From Phoronis australis (lineage: Eukaryota > Phoronida > Phoronidae), in NCBI GenBank assembly GCA_002633005.1, contig NMRA01000675.1, forward strand, positions 187,598 through 213,058: 25,461 nt of DNA, written 5' to 3'. The position numbers were made by a program, and so were the translations under genes. Below, piece by piece: positions 1-10,268 of this stretch (position 1 is its first letter; each line of letters begins with the position of its first letter). Below the pieces are notes generated by a model. It saw only the letters and a program-made list of their open reading frames with translations. It did not search any database and was not told the origin of the DNA.

Positions 1-88
1 GCAATTCGGGGGTGCGAATGTCTGACGGACAAAATCCTGACTAATACGCTACCCTGCCTCCCAACTCAAAATCCTGGATCCGCCCCTG
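1..88 (-). mobile_element. Edge-truncated copy of MITE-like repeat
   Basis: Positions 1-88 match 20500-20586 at about 80% by eye, sharing GCGAATGTCTGACGG, AAAATCC and the end GGATCCGCCCCTG. Read on the minus strand the element begins CAGGGGCGGATCCAGGATTT, a terminus style typical of hAT-type non-autonomous elements (CAG-GGCGGATCC). The other end lies outside the window. Confidence 0.6.
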
Positions 89-98
89 CCTTAATTAA

Positions 99-114
99 AC
101 ACACACACACACAC
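99..114. repeat. (AC)n microsatellite
   Basis: Eight AC units directly follow the MITE copy. From 115 to about 1080 I see no gene or other repeat; the only open frame there, near 682-867, starts at a non-ATG codon and has no recognisable product. Confidence 0.9.
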
Positions 115-1080
115 GCCATTAATCCAGAATACCTGAAGAACAATTAACCTCTAATCCAGGAATTTGGCTGTGTAAACGGAGGAATCTATGGGACTCGGGG
201 TTTTGGTTGTGTGTATGGAGCATTTTGGACACAAGTGAGGCGCTAAGGGGCGAGGCCCAGCATAGAGATTTGTACTATGGGTTTTCTACCTGCTGGTCTA
301 GTACTGGGGCTTGGAGAATCGTACTTGTAATTTAGAGGTGCAGCTCCGCAAGCGTTTCTACCCCCTGCCACATTACTCGATCTATACTAAGTCTTGATAA
401 AGGCACGATATTGAACATCTCAATATCAGGCTGGAAAGGTATTTCGCGTAAGGAACTGAAATCGTCGATAGTAAAAAATCATGTGCCTACTTGTTGAACA
501 TAATCTCCTCGAAGAGGAAAATGTGACAATCAAACTGGACGAAGTCATGAGGCACTAAATGTGACTAAAACTAAGACTAAGTCTCGGGTTTACACACGAC
601 ACGGCCACGGATACGCCAACTTCGATTGATTCGGGATAGTGATATATTGGCAGAACTCAAATACAGAGCAAATCAATCAAGTTGTTAAGGAAGAAGAACG
701 AAGCACTGTGGTTTCCAAATCTTAGTACTTCTGATTACTTGTGTTTTGCTCACAACAAGTGCCAAAACATCTCGAACTCACCTCGCTTGTGGCAGACATC
801 TTTCTCTTCGTCAGTTGGTTCGTCTGCATTATGGGTAATCACTCCACTGGGAGCGCCGCATAAATAATAAGGTTTCGCTGAAAGTCCGCCCACTTTTTAT
901 AAATTTTAAAAAATTATTAGTGAAATAACGGCAGTTTGTACATGGCTGTAATTTTCGAAAACTGTTAATTTTAGCGATATTTCGACTGGCAAAACTCATT
1001 CTGTGTTCTAAGTAGATGAAAATAAAGAAAATTGTATCTTTAATTCTTGCTTGGTAGTAACGATGTTTCAGTTTTTTTCC

Positions 1081-1560
1081 TCATGCTGACTTTTTGAAAA
1101 GTTTTAGCTCTCCAAAGTCAATTTGGATGGCTTGCCAAGGTCGTACGCCACAAAACAAAATACTTGGACACGCGAAATTCATCCAAGATTGAATTTGTTT
1201 GGAATTAATTTTAAATTCGAAAATGATAAAAAAATTCCGTATTAGAAAAATTATCATACACAACAAAATGGTTAACAACAGAACTGGAACAAACGTGTGT
1301 ATATTCTAGTATTAAACACTGTGCAGGTACTTGAAGTTAAGGTTATGTAAGACCTCAGAAAGATGTCCAAATTTGGCTAACTTCGAAACTTCTTATATCA
1401 GAAGAGGCTAATCGGATTTCTAGGAAACTTTTAGAATGCTATGCTATCTGTATTGGTCTTCAAAGGCTGTTACAGATTTTCGAAATATTCAAACTCAAAA
1501 GTTGCTCAAAACGAAAAGATTTTTTTCAAGTTTTTTTGCAAGGAAAATAATGACAAACTC
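1081..1560. repeat. Diverged dispersed repeat, copy A
   Basis: This stretch aligns with 3785-4300 at perhaps 60-65% identity by eye. Shared landmarks are a TTTTTGA start, AATTTGTT then AAATTAATTTT, GTATTAGAAAAA, GGTTAACAAC/GGGTAACAAC, TGGAACAA, and AGAAAGATGTYCAAATTTG followed by CTTATATCAGAA. Open frames on its minus strand are not conserved as protein and look incidental. Confidence 0.7.
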
Positions 1561-1608
1561 AGAAATCACGAAGCATTGTAACTGGATTGTAGATAGAACA
1601 TAAGTGAA

Positions 1609-1791
1609 AGTAGTATACATTGAACTATATACATGTAAGTAGTATACATTGAACTATATACATTTAAGTAGTATACATTGAACTATATACATGTAAGTAG
1701 TATACATTGAACTATATACATGTAAGTAGTATACATTGAACTATATACATGTAAGTAGTATACATTGAACTATATACATGTAAGTAGTATT
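1609..1791. repeat. 29-bp tandem repeat, 6.3 copies
   Basis: Units start at 1609, 1638, 1667, 1696, 1725, 1754 and 1783 (partial), exactly 29 bp apart and almost identical; the unit at 1638 reads CATTT where others read CATGT. Each unit holds AGTAGTATACATTG and ACTATATACAT. GTATAC and TATA-like steps make it very flexible and A+T-rich. The high identity means a young array. Confidence 0.97.
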
Positions 1792-1914
1792 AATATAAGT
1801 ATTCAAATATATAGGCATGCTTTTGCGAACATATTAAGAACAAAAACATGTACAGATATGGAAATCAGATGCAACAAGACTTAAAAGCGATGCATAGACA
1901 TTTACTTACATTGA

Positions 1915-2615
1915 TCAAGAGGAATTCATTGAGAAAACCTCAAAGTTTGGACTACCATTTAATAATAATGTAACTTTAGTAGAGATATTACCACAGGAAT
2001 TGAAACCATTTACAATTGATTGGTTTTCATTGATTACACGAAAGAGGGAGTTTCTTAGGTATTCGACGAAGGCACATTTGAAGAAAATATGAGGATAATA
2101 TTGATGGTCACTACATTTACAGTTAGGAGAGAGATTACTAAAGTTGTGCCTAAATTTATCGGGGAAGCGAGAATTGTGTTTTGTAAAAGAATTGCTTTCC
2201 TTTACAGATACTGGATGAGAATTCCATTTTGTTGATGCAGACCTTAACTGTAGAACTTCTGAATGCCTGACTGAACGACGGAGGAATTGCTTATGGGGCG
2301 GAAGATCTCAAACCAGTACGATGGTCTTGTCTAGTATCTAGATCAAATATTTTTGGAAAAAACATTGTTGACATTGTTTATTACTTTGAAAATAAATGTG
2401 GTCATGTGAAGATTGTGTCGAGTAGACAGTTTGGGCCACTTGAGACTATTCAAAACCTTAATACTATTGGATCCTCTGTAAGCTCCATTTATGAGTAAGG
2501 CAGCTTGACACTGTACATTCTCCAAATGGTGGAGTGCACCAGTGTTGGCAGACTGATATATAATATCACAACAATCAATGCATGGAAGTATATTAAAGGA
2601 TTTGAGGTCAAATTT
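1915..2615 (-). mobile_element. Decayed non-LTR retrotransposon 3' end (reverse transcriptase C-terminus)
   Basis: Frame 1 (about 2615 to 2290) encodes ILPCIDCCDIIYQSAN, then HLENVQCQAALLINGAYRGS, LKWPKLSTRHNL and FIFKVINN. These are the motifs that follow the catalytic core in CR1/Jockey-type LINE polymerases. After a stop near 2290 a second frame continues open to a TGA at 1915. It encodes LRSASTKWNSHPVSVKES (the usual W-N-S-L-P block) and a cysteine-histidine knuckle, CKCSD then HIFFKC. At least one frameshift and a missing internal stretch make it inactive. The catalytic YxDD core is not present, so this is a 5'-truncated copy. Confidence 0.8.
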
Positions 2616-2730
2616 TTTGCCCTATATCAAGATCGAAAAATCACCGGAAAATTGAGATGTGGACCGGAACTATCAATTGTAGAGAAAACTTGCACACCCG
2701 TCCGCTTGGCGTCTGGACTATAATGCAAAA

Positions 2731-2867
2731 GACCGGGACATTGAACCCGGGACACATAGAACCCGGGACACATAGAAGCGGAATCCACAAAATGGGACGC
2801 ATAGAACCCGGGACACAAAGAACCCGGGACACAAAGAACCCGGGACGCATAGAACCCGGGACACAAT
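2731..2867. repeat. 16-bp CCCGGG minisatellite
   Basis: The unit is GAACCCGGGACACATA, with ACAAA and ACGCATA variants. There are about seven units, with a diverged stretch at 2775-2803 (GCGGAATCCACAAAATGGGACGC in two pieces). It is open in several frames on both strands (for example EPGT repeats on plus, CVPGS repeats on minus) because 16 is not a multiple of 3 and the unit contains no stop. I regard those frames as incidental. Confidence 0.95.
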
Positions 2868-2989
2868 GCTACACTCCCAACAAAAAGCATAATAAAACAA
2901 AAACGCTGCGCAAAGTACAACTTTGATAAGCGAGGGGTAATGTGGTGTTTGTGATTAAGGCTCTATAGGTCAGGTTTTTACTTACATAA

Positions 2990-3330
2990 AACGATTTGAC
3001 ATGTTCTTGTCCTTGAAAAGGCTGAAATAAAAGCGTCCAGGGAACATAAAAAATATTTGAAGGCCAACAGCAGCAAAGTAAGACAAGAAATAACTCATCA
3101 TTTATTGAAATTATTACAGTCAAAGATTTATTGCCAGCGGTGTCCTCCAATAAAATTACACATAAATGTAAGTTGTCCAACGGTAACAAAAGTAGTGAAT
3201 TGTTATTAACAAAACTATCATTTAAAGAACACGAAGTACCAAGTCTTCATAGGAAATCAGGGGAATTTGACAGAAATGTTTTTCAAAACAAAAAACAGAA
3301 AAACCAGATTCTGGAAACGCATTGATATTG
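2990..3330. repeat. Diverged dispersed repeat, copy B
   Basis: Pairs with 5440-5780. Shared landmarks are TGTCCTTGAAAAGGCTGAAAT, CTCCAA(C/T)AAA, CACATAAATGTAAGTTG against TTCCAAAATTACAAGTTG, and GAAGTACCAAGT. From 3331 to 3784 I see no gene or repeat. Confidence 0.65.
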
Positions 3331-3784
3331 AATTACTTTAGCAGAAAAGAGTTTCCATAAAATGTTCCAAAGAGTATCCAGGAATCATTTCTTGAAAACC
3401 TAACCGTCTAGAATTTGAATGCTGAGCCACAACTTACGGAACAAAATTGGTATTAAGACATACCACAGTGCATGAATCGGTCATACAGCCAATATCAGTC
3501 TAGCTCTTCTCAGTGGGAACACATACATCAATTTACATAATGATCTATTGAGCAGTTCGGTGGACAGAAAGAAAGAAGACAAAATCAAAATCTAAAGCAA
3601 TAAAAATACCCGCTTAGCCGCACAGAAACTCGAATCCGTTAGCAAATGGGAAGGCGTCAAAGCAATTGATTTGCCAAGCATTACCAAATCCGTAAGGAAC
3701 TCAGTGTAAAAGTATGCCTTAATTCTAGCCAGACAAACGATGTTTTACATGAAGTTAGTTCTTTTCCTTAACGTTTATCATGCC

Positions 3785-4300
3785 GACTTTCATTTTTGAC
3801 AAAAATTACCTCACCAAATTCGGACAACAGTGAGCAGACAAATTTGGTGGCCCGCCACAATCAGACACCATAAAATCGGGACCCGTGAGATTAGTCCAAG
3901 CATGAATTTGTTCTACAGAAATTAATTTTGAATGTCTGAAAATAATGCGACTTTTCAGTATTAGAAAAAATATAGCATGGAACAAATCGGGTAACAACAA
4001 AAATGGAACAAGTGAGTGAAAGGTTAAACAATTGAACATTACACATATTTTTGGATTTAAGGCTATTTAGGACCTTAGAAAGATGTTCAAATTTGCCTAA
4101 CTTTGGAAATCTTATATCAGAAATGGCAGATCGGATTAAAGTAAACTTCAGGTGATATGCTTTATACGCTCATGTTCTTAAAAACGCTGTCATGGATTAT
4201 TTTTAAAACATTCCACTTTCGCATAACGGACCTATAATACATGAATGTGATACTTTTTTGAAACAACTCAAACACTGAATCAAAGGAAAACGAAACGATG
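3785..4300. repeat. Diverged dispersed repeat, copy A'
   Basis: Second copy of the segment at 1081-1560 (landmarks given there), in the same orientation and 2.7 kb away. From 4301 to 5440 I find no supportable gene; short open frames at 4683-4910 (lysine-rich) and 5299-5559 show no recognisable motif. Confidence 0.7.
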
Positions 4301-5439
4301 AATTACAACTCTGTAAATGTTTTTTTGAGATTTCATCTGGATCACTTTCATCAACATTGATTCGCTCATGTTTTTGATACTGTTGCATTGATACCTTTCC
4401 TTTTTGGTTAAAGTACTCATTATTACCAGATTAACAAAATGGGAAAAATCAAATGCTTTTCACTTTTCACTTTCAGAAAACAAATATCTTTTGATAAAAT
4501 CTATAGTTTTACAGATATTTTTTATTTAGTGTACGGATTTTTTCGAGAAAAGTCATTACCAACTAATCTTCGTTGTTTTTCAATAGTATCCCAATATTGT
4601 TGTGAGTGCTCATAGCTTTTCAAAAATCCCAGAGAACTTGAACACGCTGAAGCATTATTAGATAACTTACTGGAAACCATCAATGAGCACTAACAACATT
4701 GCTTCAGGACATCTTAGAACTGAGACATACTTTTGGTACGATACTTTCAAAAAGCGTCATAGTGGAAACAAAAAATCACGCAAAAGAAAAACAATAGAAA
4801 GCTTGAAAAGCGTGCTTAAAAATTACGCATACAATGGTTATCTTAATTTAAAGAGAAAGCAAATTGAAGCTAGTTTAACAGAGAAACACACACACAGACA
4901 TTCATCTTGACATATAGAATATACAAGACATTAATTTTATGATTGGCATATGTCTCGTGAAGAACACACACCTCTCGTCAGTAAAGCCTCGTTTTCAGAA
5001 ATAAAAAGAATGCGGTTGGTGAAAATGGTAATCGATAATGACACAGAAATGGAAATATTTTCAGATGTCGAGATCTAGGTTGGGTCTCATCTTTCTACTT
5101 GAATTGGAATTCGAAAGTTTTTTGACCATTATCTAGTGTTCTTTAGTGTAAACTCACGATAAATGACTATTACTGTTTAATCGAGTTCATAATCGCTACG
5201 TAGATTACTGCCTAAGCCCAGTTTGCACTTGGTGACCTCAGCATCGAGTCGCATCACGAAATTTCAGGTAAGTTGTTATCTTAAATGACACTACAGGCAT
5301 GTGCACAGCAATGCAGCTCACACAACTACAAGCAGACGAAACTATGGAAATACCTAGCACGTGCACGACACTCATATGGTATGCGAGGGAAATATACATA
5401 GGTGACTACGGCTCTACAACACGACATTTTTACTCACTT

Positions 5440-5780
5440 CGAACGAATTTCCCTGTCCTTGAAAAGGCTGAAATGAATGCGTCAGTGGTACATGACATAA
5501 GAATGAAGGGTAAAACCAGTAATGTACGCAATGGTTTATTGATTTACTTCATTGACTGAATTGATTTCTAGAAGATTGCCTGCTCAGCCAATGGTTGCTT
5601 TCCATCTGGGACCTCCAACAAATTTCCACATTCCAAAATTACAAGTTGAACAATGGCAACAAATTAGAACATTGTCAATACAGATGAAATAAAAAAACAT
5701 GAAGTACCAAGTACTTTCAGAAACTCACAAACTTCCCAGAAATTTAAAAATTTGAATGAAAGAAAATCGAAGATATAGAG
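5440..5780. repeat. Diverged dispersed repeat, copy B'
   Basis: Second copy of the segment at 2990-3330, same orientation and about 2.45 kb away. A-to-B and A'-to-B' spacings are 1.9 and 1.65 kb, so A-B and A'-B' may be two copies of one longer unit. Confidence 0.6.
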
Positions 5781-5989
5781 GTAACGTACGTTTCCACCAG
5801 GAGACAGAGTGGTTATGGGGGAGGATTCAACTGAAAGCCATTCTCATCAGTTGTCTGGCTCATAGGAATCTAAATTTAGTTGTAAATTTATGTTGTTTTT
5901 CAATATCCCGAGAAATACATCGTTTATAGGCCATTGTTGTCGGTTTCAGAATCACGTTTAATGGCAAGCCAGGGATGATCAACCAAACC

Positions 5990-6330
5990 TAACCGGTCGC
6001 CGTGGACACCAGGCATTCTCGGCATGACACATCTCGAAATCGAAATTAGCGCGCACTGGCAGGTGTCATTTGCAGCACAGTCAGGTCCTCTGTGAAACGT
6101 ACGGCGATCGCCACAACGCTACGTAGAGATGGTTCACAGCCAGTGGCCAGGTCCGCGGGCTCATCTTTGCAAACGGTGAGTGCCAGGTCGCGATTCAGTC
6201 CAGAATCAGGTGCTGCAGGTGAGTGTTCTGCAGAGATGTCCCGGGGCCCATCTCTACAGAGGGCGGCGATCACCGTGCCGCAATGCAGTGGCATCCCCAG
6301 GAAGTGTGCACCCGAAGTTCGCTAGATATT
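5990..6330. other. GC-rich block with inverted repeat
   Basis: This stretch is clearly richer in G+C and CpG than its A/T-rich surroundings. An imperfect inverted repeat pairs 6099-6135 (ACGGCGATCGCC ... GTAGAGATGG) with 6241-6280, whose complement reads ACGGTGATCGCC ... GTAGAGATGG, separated by about 105 bp. Frames are open on both strands (6092-6325 plus, 6046-6294 minus), which high GC alone explains. It could be a small transposon, a structured RNA or a CpG-type promoter; I cannot choose. Confidence 0.5.
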
Positions 6331-6412
6331 ACAAGCGGGGGCTATAGGCCTACATGGTGCGTGGCCCCGACCTGTAGACACAGTAACTGCAGGTGACTAG
6401 CCATGGTCATGA

Positions 6413-7051
6413 GTGCATGTTCCCCACCCGGCTCAGTCCGCCCACCGCGAAACGTTTGTGCCAGAATGTGGCGATGTCTTCATACTAATGAATTTTCCGC
6501 AGGTTTTTTCCGGCCCCAGCAAAATTTATCCTCTAAACAATGCAATTTTTCGTATGTGCACCATACATAATTTCGTGTCATTGTTGATCACGCCTGCACA
6601 CGAAATTCGTCTAAATACGGTTGTGATCAGACATTTTGACTGGTGCAGTGAAGTGTACTATGAAATTTCTCCAAATATGTTGCTTTGCCAGGATCTCTTT
6701 TGTAACTTTGTTGGCATGGCTGCTACAGGTCACATTTTCCGTTCGATCGACATAAAATACACGATATGTATCTCGATGAAGCTCAATACTGATTTGGGGG
6801 AAATGGGAAAAAGTGGAATTCAAGCCTCTTTGAAGCTCTATCTGCTTGGTCATTTAAGATATTTTGTTGAAGCTCGATACGCAAATAAATCTCGCCGAGT
6901 TTTATCTGGATTGATCCACCCGTTTCCCGCTATGGCGTTCTCTAGTTATTTGAGACTTTCTGATTACTGCTTTCATAGATTGATTTCTTGTTCCTATCTC
7001 CAGAGTTCCCCGACGGTTCTTACTGAAATGCGTTATGGGTTATGCCTGTGA
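6413..7051 (+). CDS. Unrecognised open frame (hypothetical)
   Basis: This is the longest uninterrupted frame in the window: 212 codons counted from a GTG at 6413, or 186 residues from the first ATG at 6491, ending TGA. The product is rich in Leu, Ile, Ser and Cys, has no clear signal peptide, no repeated motif and no domain I recognise. At this base composition a frame this long is uncommon by chance in 25 kb (my rough estimate is a few percent). It sits directly behind the GC-rich block at 5990-6330, which could be its promoter. It could equally be a spurious frame or an old mobile-element fragment. A single-exon gene and an exon of a longer gene are both possible. Confidence 0.3.
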   Translation: MHVPHPAQSAHRETFVPECGDVFILMNFPQVFSGPSKIYPLNNAIFRMCTIHNFVSLLITPAHEIRLNTVVIRHFDWCSEVYYEISPNMLLCQDLFCNFVGMAATGHIFRSIDIKYTICISMKLNTDLGEMGKSGIQASLKLYLLGHLRYFVEARYANKSRRVLSGLIHPFPAMAFSSYLRLSDYCFHRLISCSYLQSSPTVLTEMRYGLCL

Positions 7052-8957
7052 GGCAATCGAACACTACCTGTACATTGTTGTGTTATGTGCTCTATTTGGC
7101 GCAATATTCAGAGACTTTTGTAAACAAAGGTCGACTCCGAACTCTTTTTAGACAAAATTTAATACATGTACTTTTTGGAAACCGCTTTCAAATGATTACC
7201 AAACAGTTTTATTGTAAAAATATTCCATTTAAGTTACAAAAAGTTTTAAAAAATCACTTAAATGTGAGTTGTTATTAATTACTTGGAAGTCTAATTTGCT
7301 TTGTAATTTATTCTTTCACTAATACACGTACACATTGAATAACCGGCCCTGGAGGCACCTGCACAGGGTGAATGGTGTACATTGCACTTACATTAAAGTA
7401 TTGCAAACTTGTAATGGTATCTTCGAATAATACGTGGTTAAAATGAAAATAAGTTGTTTGTTGAGGCTCATTTTAGAAGACGGTAAAAACCCTTGAATTT
7501 ATCGTATTTTATTTACAATTATGACTCTTGAGAATATGATATATTAGTTGTTTGTTGAGTTACACTTGATAAATATATTCATATCAAATATTCAAATAAA
7601 CAGATCGCGTTTATTCGAATCATGAGATCTAGGGTTTGCTAATTCAGTTTTACTTTCAATCAAAAACAAATTTGCGAATTTCAACTTTTCTGTGTACGAT
7701 GGCCCATTACCATCACCAATTGTCCACTAGTGATTTGGACTCCACATCCTGAAAAGCTTATAACATGGTTATCTACCCCCATTTAACATAGTTTAGACTT
7801 TTCATAACATCCATAATAATCGAACTGTGTTGTCCAAATGTTAAAGCTGCTGCCGGGGTAGACAGGCTACGCGGGGGTTCTCGTAATGCTTAACGTTTTG
7901 CTGATTACCGAAGATAAAGCATGTCACTGTCGTACTGTATGATTCCATCCACTGTAATGTTTCCGACTTCTTGTTTTAACCCGGCGTTTGACCATAGTTG
8001 TAACTTCAGTCTCCTGCCGGTGTACACACCACGACTGTCCACTGGAATGCCCCTTGCTGAAGATCGAGTTGATTAAATGTGTTTTCAGGATTCGTATAAA
8101 AGCTACGGAACATAAACTGTTGGTTTTAAGGACTTGTATCCGTTTGTCAGACATTAACCGACTCCAATTTCTTGCACAAGTAATCCTGCGCAAAATGGAG
8201 TATCATTTGTTCTACAGTAAAACAAATGAAGATAAAACTAGATGCCACAGGCATCCAGCAAATGTTATGTCGAATCCCAATCAGTAGCTGAAAATGAGAC
8301 ATTTGGCACATTCCAGGCGGTGCCTCACAGACATCTTGTGAAATGCCAAAGAGTTTAATTATTACGTCAATATAATTTGAGTACATGGGGATCTTATTCC
8401 TCTGCATGTCTGTTTAAGGATTTTACAACATATCATACATTAACAGAATTTATTTTCTAAATGTAGCTCTTGACTGTGTTCCATGACTTGCCCTTTCAGT
8501 CGATGGCAAATGTTGTTCTGCATGGTCAATTGCAAGGTGTCTCGCCTCATATTAAATTCGATTTATGGGGAGCAAAAATGACGTACAGTGTACATGTAAG
8601 ATTCGATTACTCCAATCAGTGAGTGGATCCGTTGCTTTTACTACACACATAAGGCATGTGGAACTCATGTACAATCCTTGAACGGTAGGCCACTGCTGAG
8701 TCAGGGATTGACGCACATGGAGGGCATTACATACAGCGTAATAGAGAATTTGACTAAATTTTCAGTTCTTGTGTTTCTAAACAGTTCTGCAAGCTAATAG
8801 TCTTTAAAGCTAACTGAGCAATAGTTAGTAAGAAAGCAAAGAAATTGAAACTTGGAGAAAAGTATCAAATTAGCTGGCGCACCATTAACCTCAATACCTC
8901 AAGTAACCTCTCTTCAAATTCTTTAACATGTTCCCCAAACATGGACATACAACTCAC
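7052..8957. other. No recognisable gene downstream of the ferlin exons
   Basis: I looked here on the minus strand for the rest of C2D and for C2E, C2F and the membrane anchor, and found none. Open frames at 7924-8193 and 8147-8407 (minus) and 7988-8287 (plus) overlap each other and show no family motif. Confidence 0.5.
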
Positions 8958-9038
8958 CATGAAATCCTTGTCAAACACTTCTAACACCACAGGAGGTGTC
9001 TCCTTCACAATGTAATCCAGGCTAAAATGGTACACTAT
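8958..9038 (-). CDS. Ferlin exon L: C2D loop 3 strand, last exon found
   Basis: The acceptor is TTTTTTATAG before ATAGTGTACC; the donor is GTGAGT. The exon is 81 nt (27 codons), phase 0 at both ends. It encodes [16 protein letters not shown]. The P-P-x-V-x-E-V-x-D-x-D pattern is the C2D loop 3 strand (otoferlin has PPIIVIEIYDQD). It keeps both calcium-ligand aspartates. No following exon was found. Without splicing, the frame continues 30 codons to a TGA at about 8865. Confidence 0.88.
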
Positions 9039-10237
9039 CTATAAAAAACGAAAATCAGATTTGCCAAATAATATACAAGAGCTAAACTGATTTTAACTGT
9101 GAGCAGTATAGTGAGCCCTATTTACAAAATGTCATGAAAATACGCCAACGAATTCCACAGATACAGAAGACATCGAGAAAAAATAAGATTGCCACCAAGA
9201 GTCAGAACCGTAGCCAGATCCGTCTGAAAGTTGCCATCATCCGTTGCTACCTTCCACAACTACACTTGCCAAATGTAACTACGATACTGCAGAGGGTTTC
9301 GGAGATAAAACCACAGACGTAAAACAAAATTGCCACACGAAGGTACCACAGTAATCACAGCCGTCATAAATCTTTGCCGCCATCAGTTCTCTTCCCAGTA
9401 CGAATTTTCATAATCATCCAAAAACAAAATCCCAAAAATATGTGGTGTGCACATCGTCAAATCCATCTGAAAAGGAAAACATGACACTACCTTTTTAATA
9501 GAAACCTATTTACAAAATTTCATGAAGTACCTAAAGGAACTGCGAAGATAAAGAGGGAAATAAAATGGTGCCATAAGGGGTCAGAGCGGCAGACGGATCC
9601 GTCTGAAAATCGCCGCCGTTTGTTGTCAAATGCAGAAGGTTTAGGAGATACAGCCATGGACGCAAAAAACAAACTGCCACGGTACTCAGAGCCATCTGAA
9701 GGTCAGCCATCACATCTGAAGGTCAGCCGTGACGTCCTCCTAACAGAAGGAACATATATGCCAATTTCCAAAATCATCCATTGAGTAGTGTGATTTATGA
9801 GGCGAACGCCAAAACAAGATTTGAAAACAGTTAAAATGGCCTCTAGGTGGCGCAAAATGCGTCATACCAACAAAAAAAAAACCCGGGAAGGTGGCGTCAT
9901 CTCACTAATTAATGTCTATTCGTCAATTTTTATGAAAATTCGCTAAGGAACTCAGAAGATACAGAATTAAACGTGAAGAACTAAAATTGCCACTAGGCAG
10001 CAGATCGGAAGTCAAATCGGTCCCAAACTCGTCGTCATCCGTCGACAACTTTATAGGAACACATCTGGCAAATCTCATTACTAACCAAATAAGGGCTCAG
10101 GAGATACAACGCCGGACGACGGACGTACGATGCTCAGAAATAAATGACGGTAAAATGCACCTATATATAAATGTAGATGCAGAAAAACCTATAGGATTAT
10201 ACAGCTGAAACACTTCTTCAACGTGGAGCCTGTGGTT

Positions 10238-10268
<31 letters not shown>

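Noticed and set aside
1609-1791. CRISPR-like array
   Set aside because: The 29-bp units are contiguous with no spacers, and the genome is eukaryotic with introns. It is a satellite.
2627-2926. Proline/glycine-rich proteins encoded across the CCCGGG array
   Set aside because: Frames are open on both strands simply because the 16-bp unit has no stop. There is no sequence beyond the repeat that looks coding.
6046-6325. Overlapping plus and minus open frames in the GC-rich block as genes
   Set aside because: High GC explains open frames on both strands, and neither translation has a recognisable motif.
8147-8407. Minus-strand open frame with CEAPPGMCQMSHFQ as the next ferlin exon
   Set aside because: It loosely resembles the P-P-x-L-C-Y-H region of FER1L6, but no acceptor gives the needed phase, the flanking residues do not fit C2D, and no donor follows.
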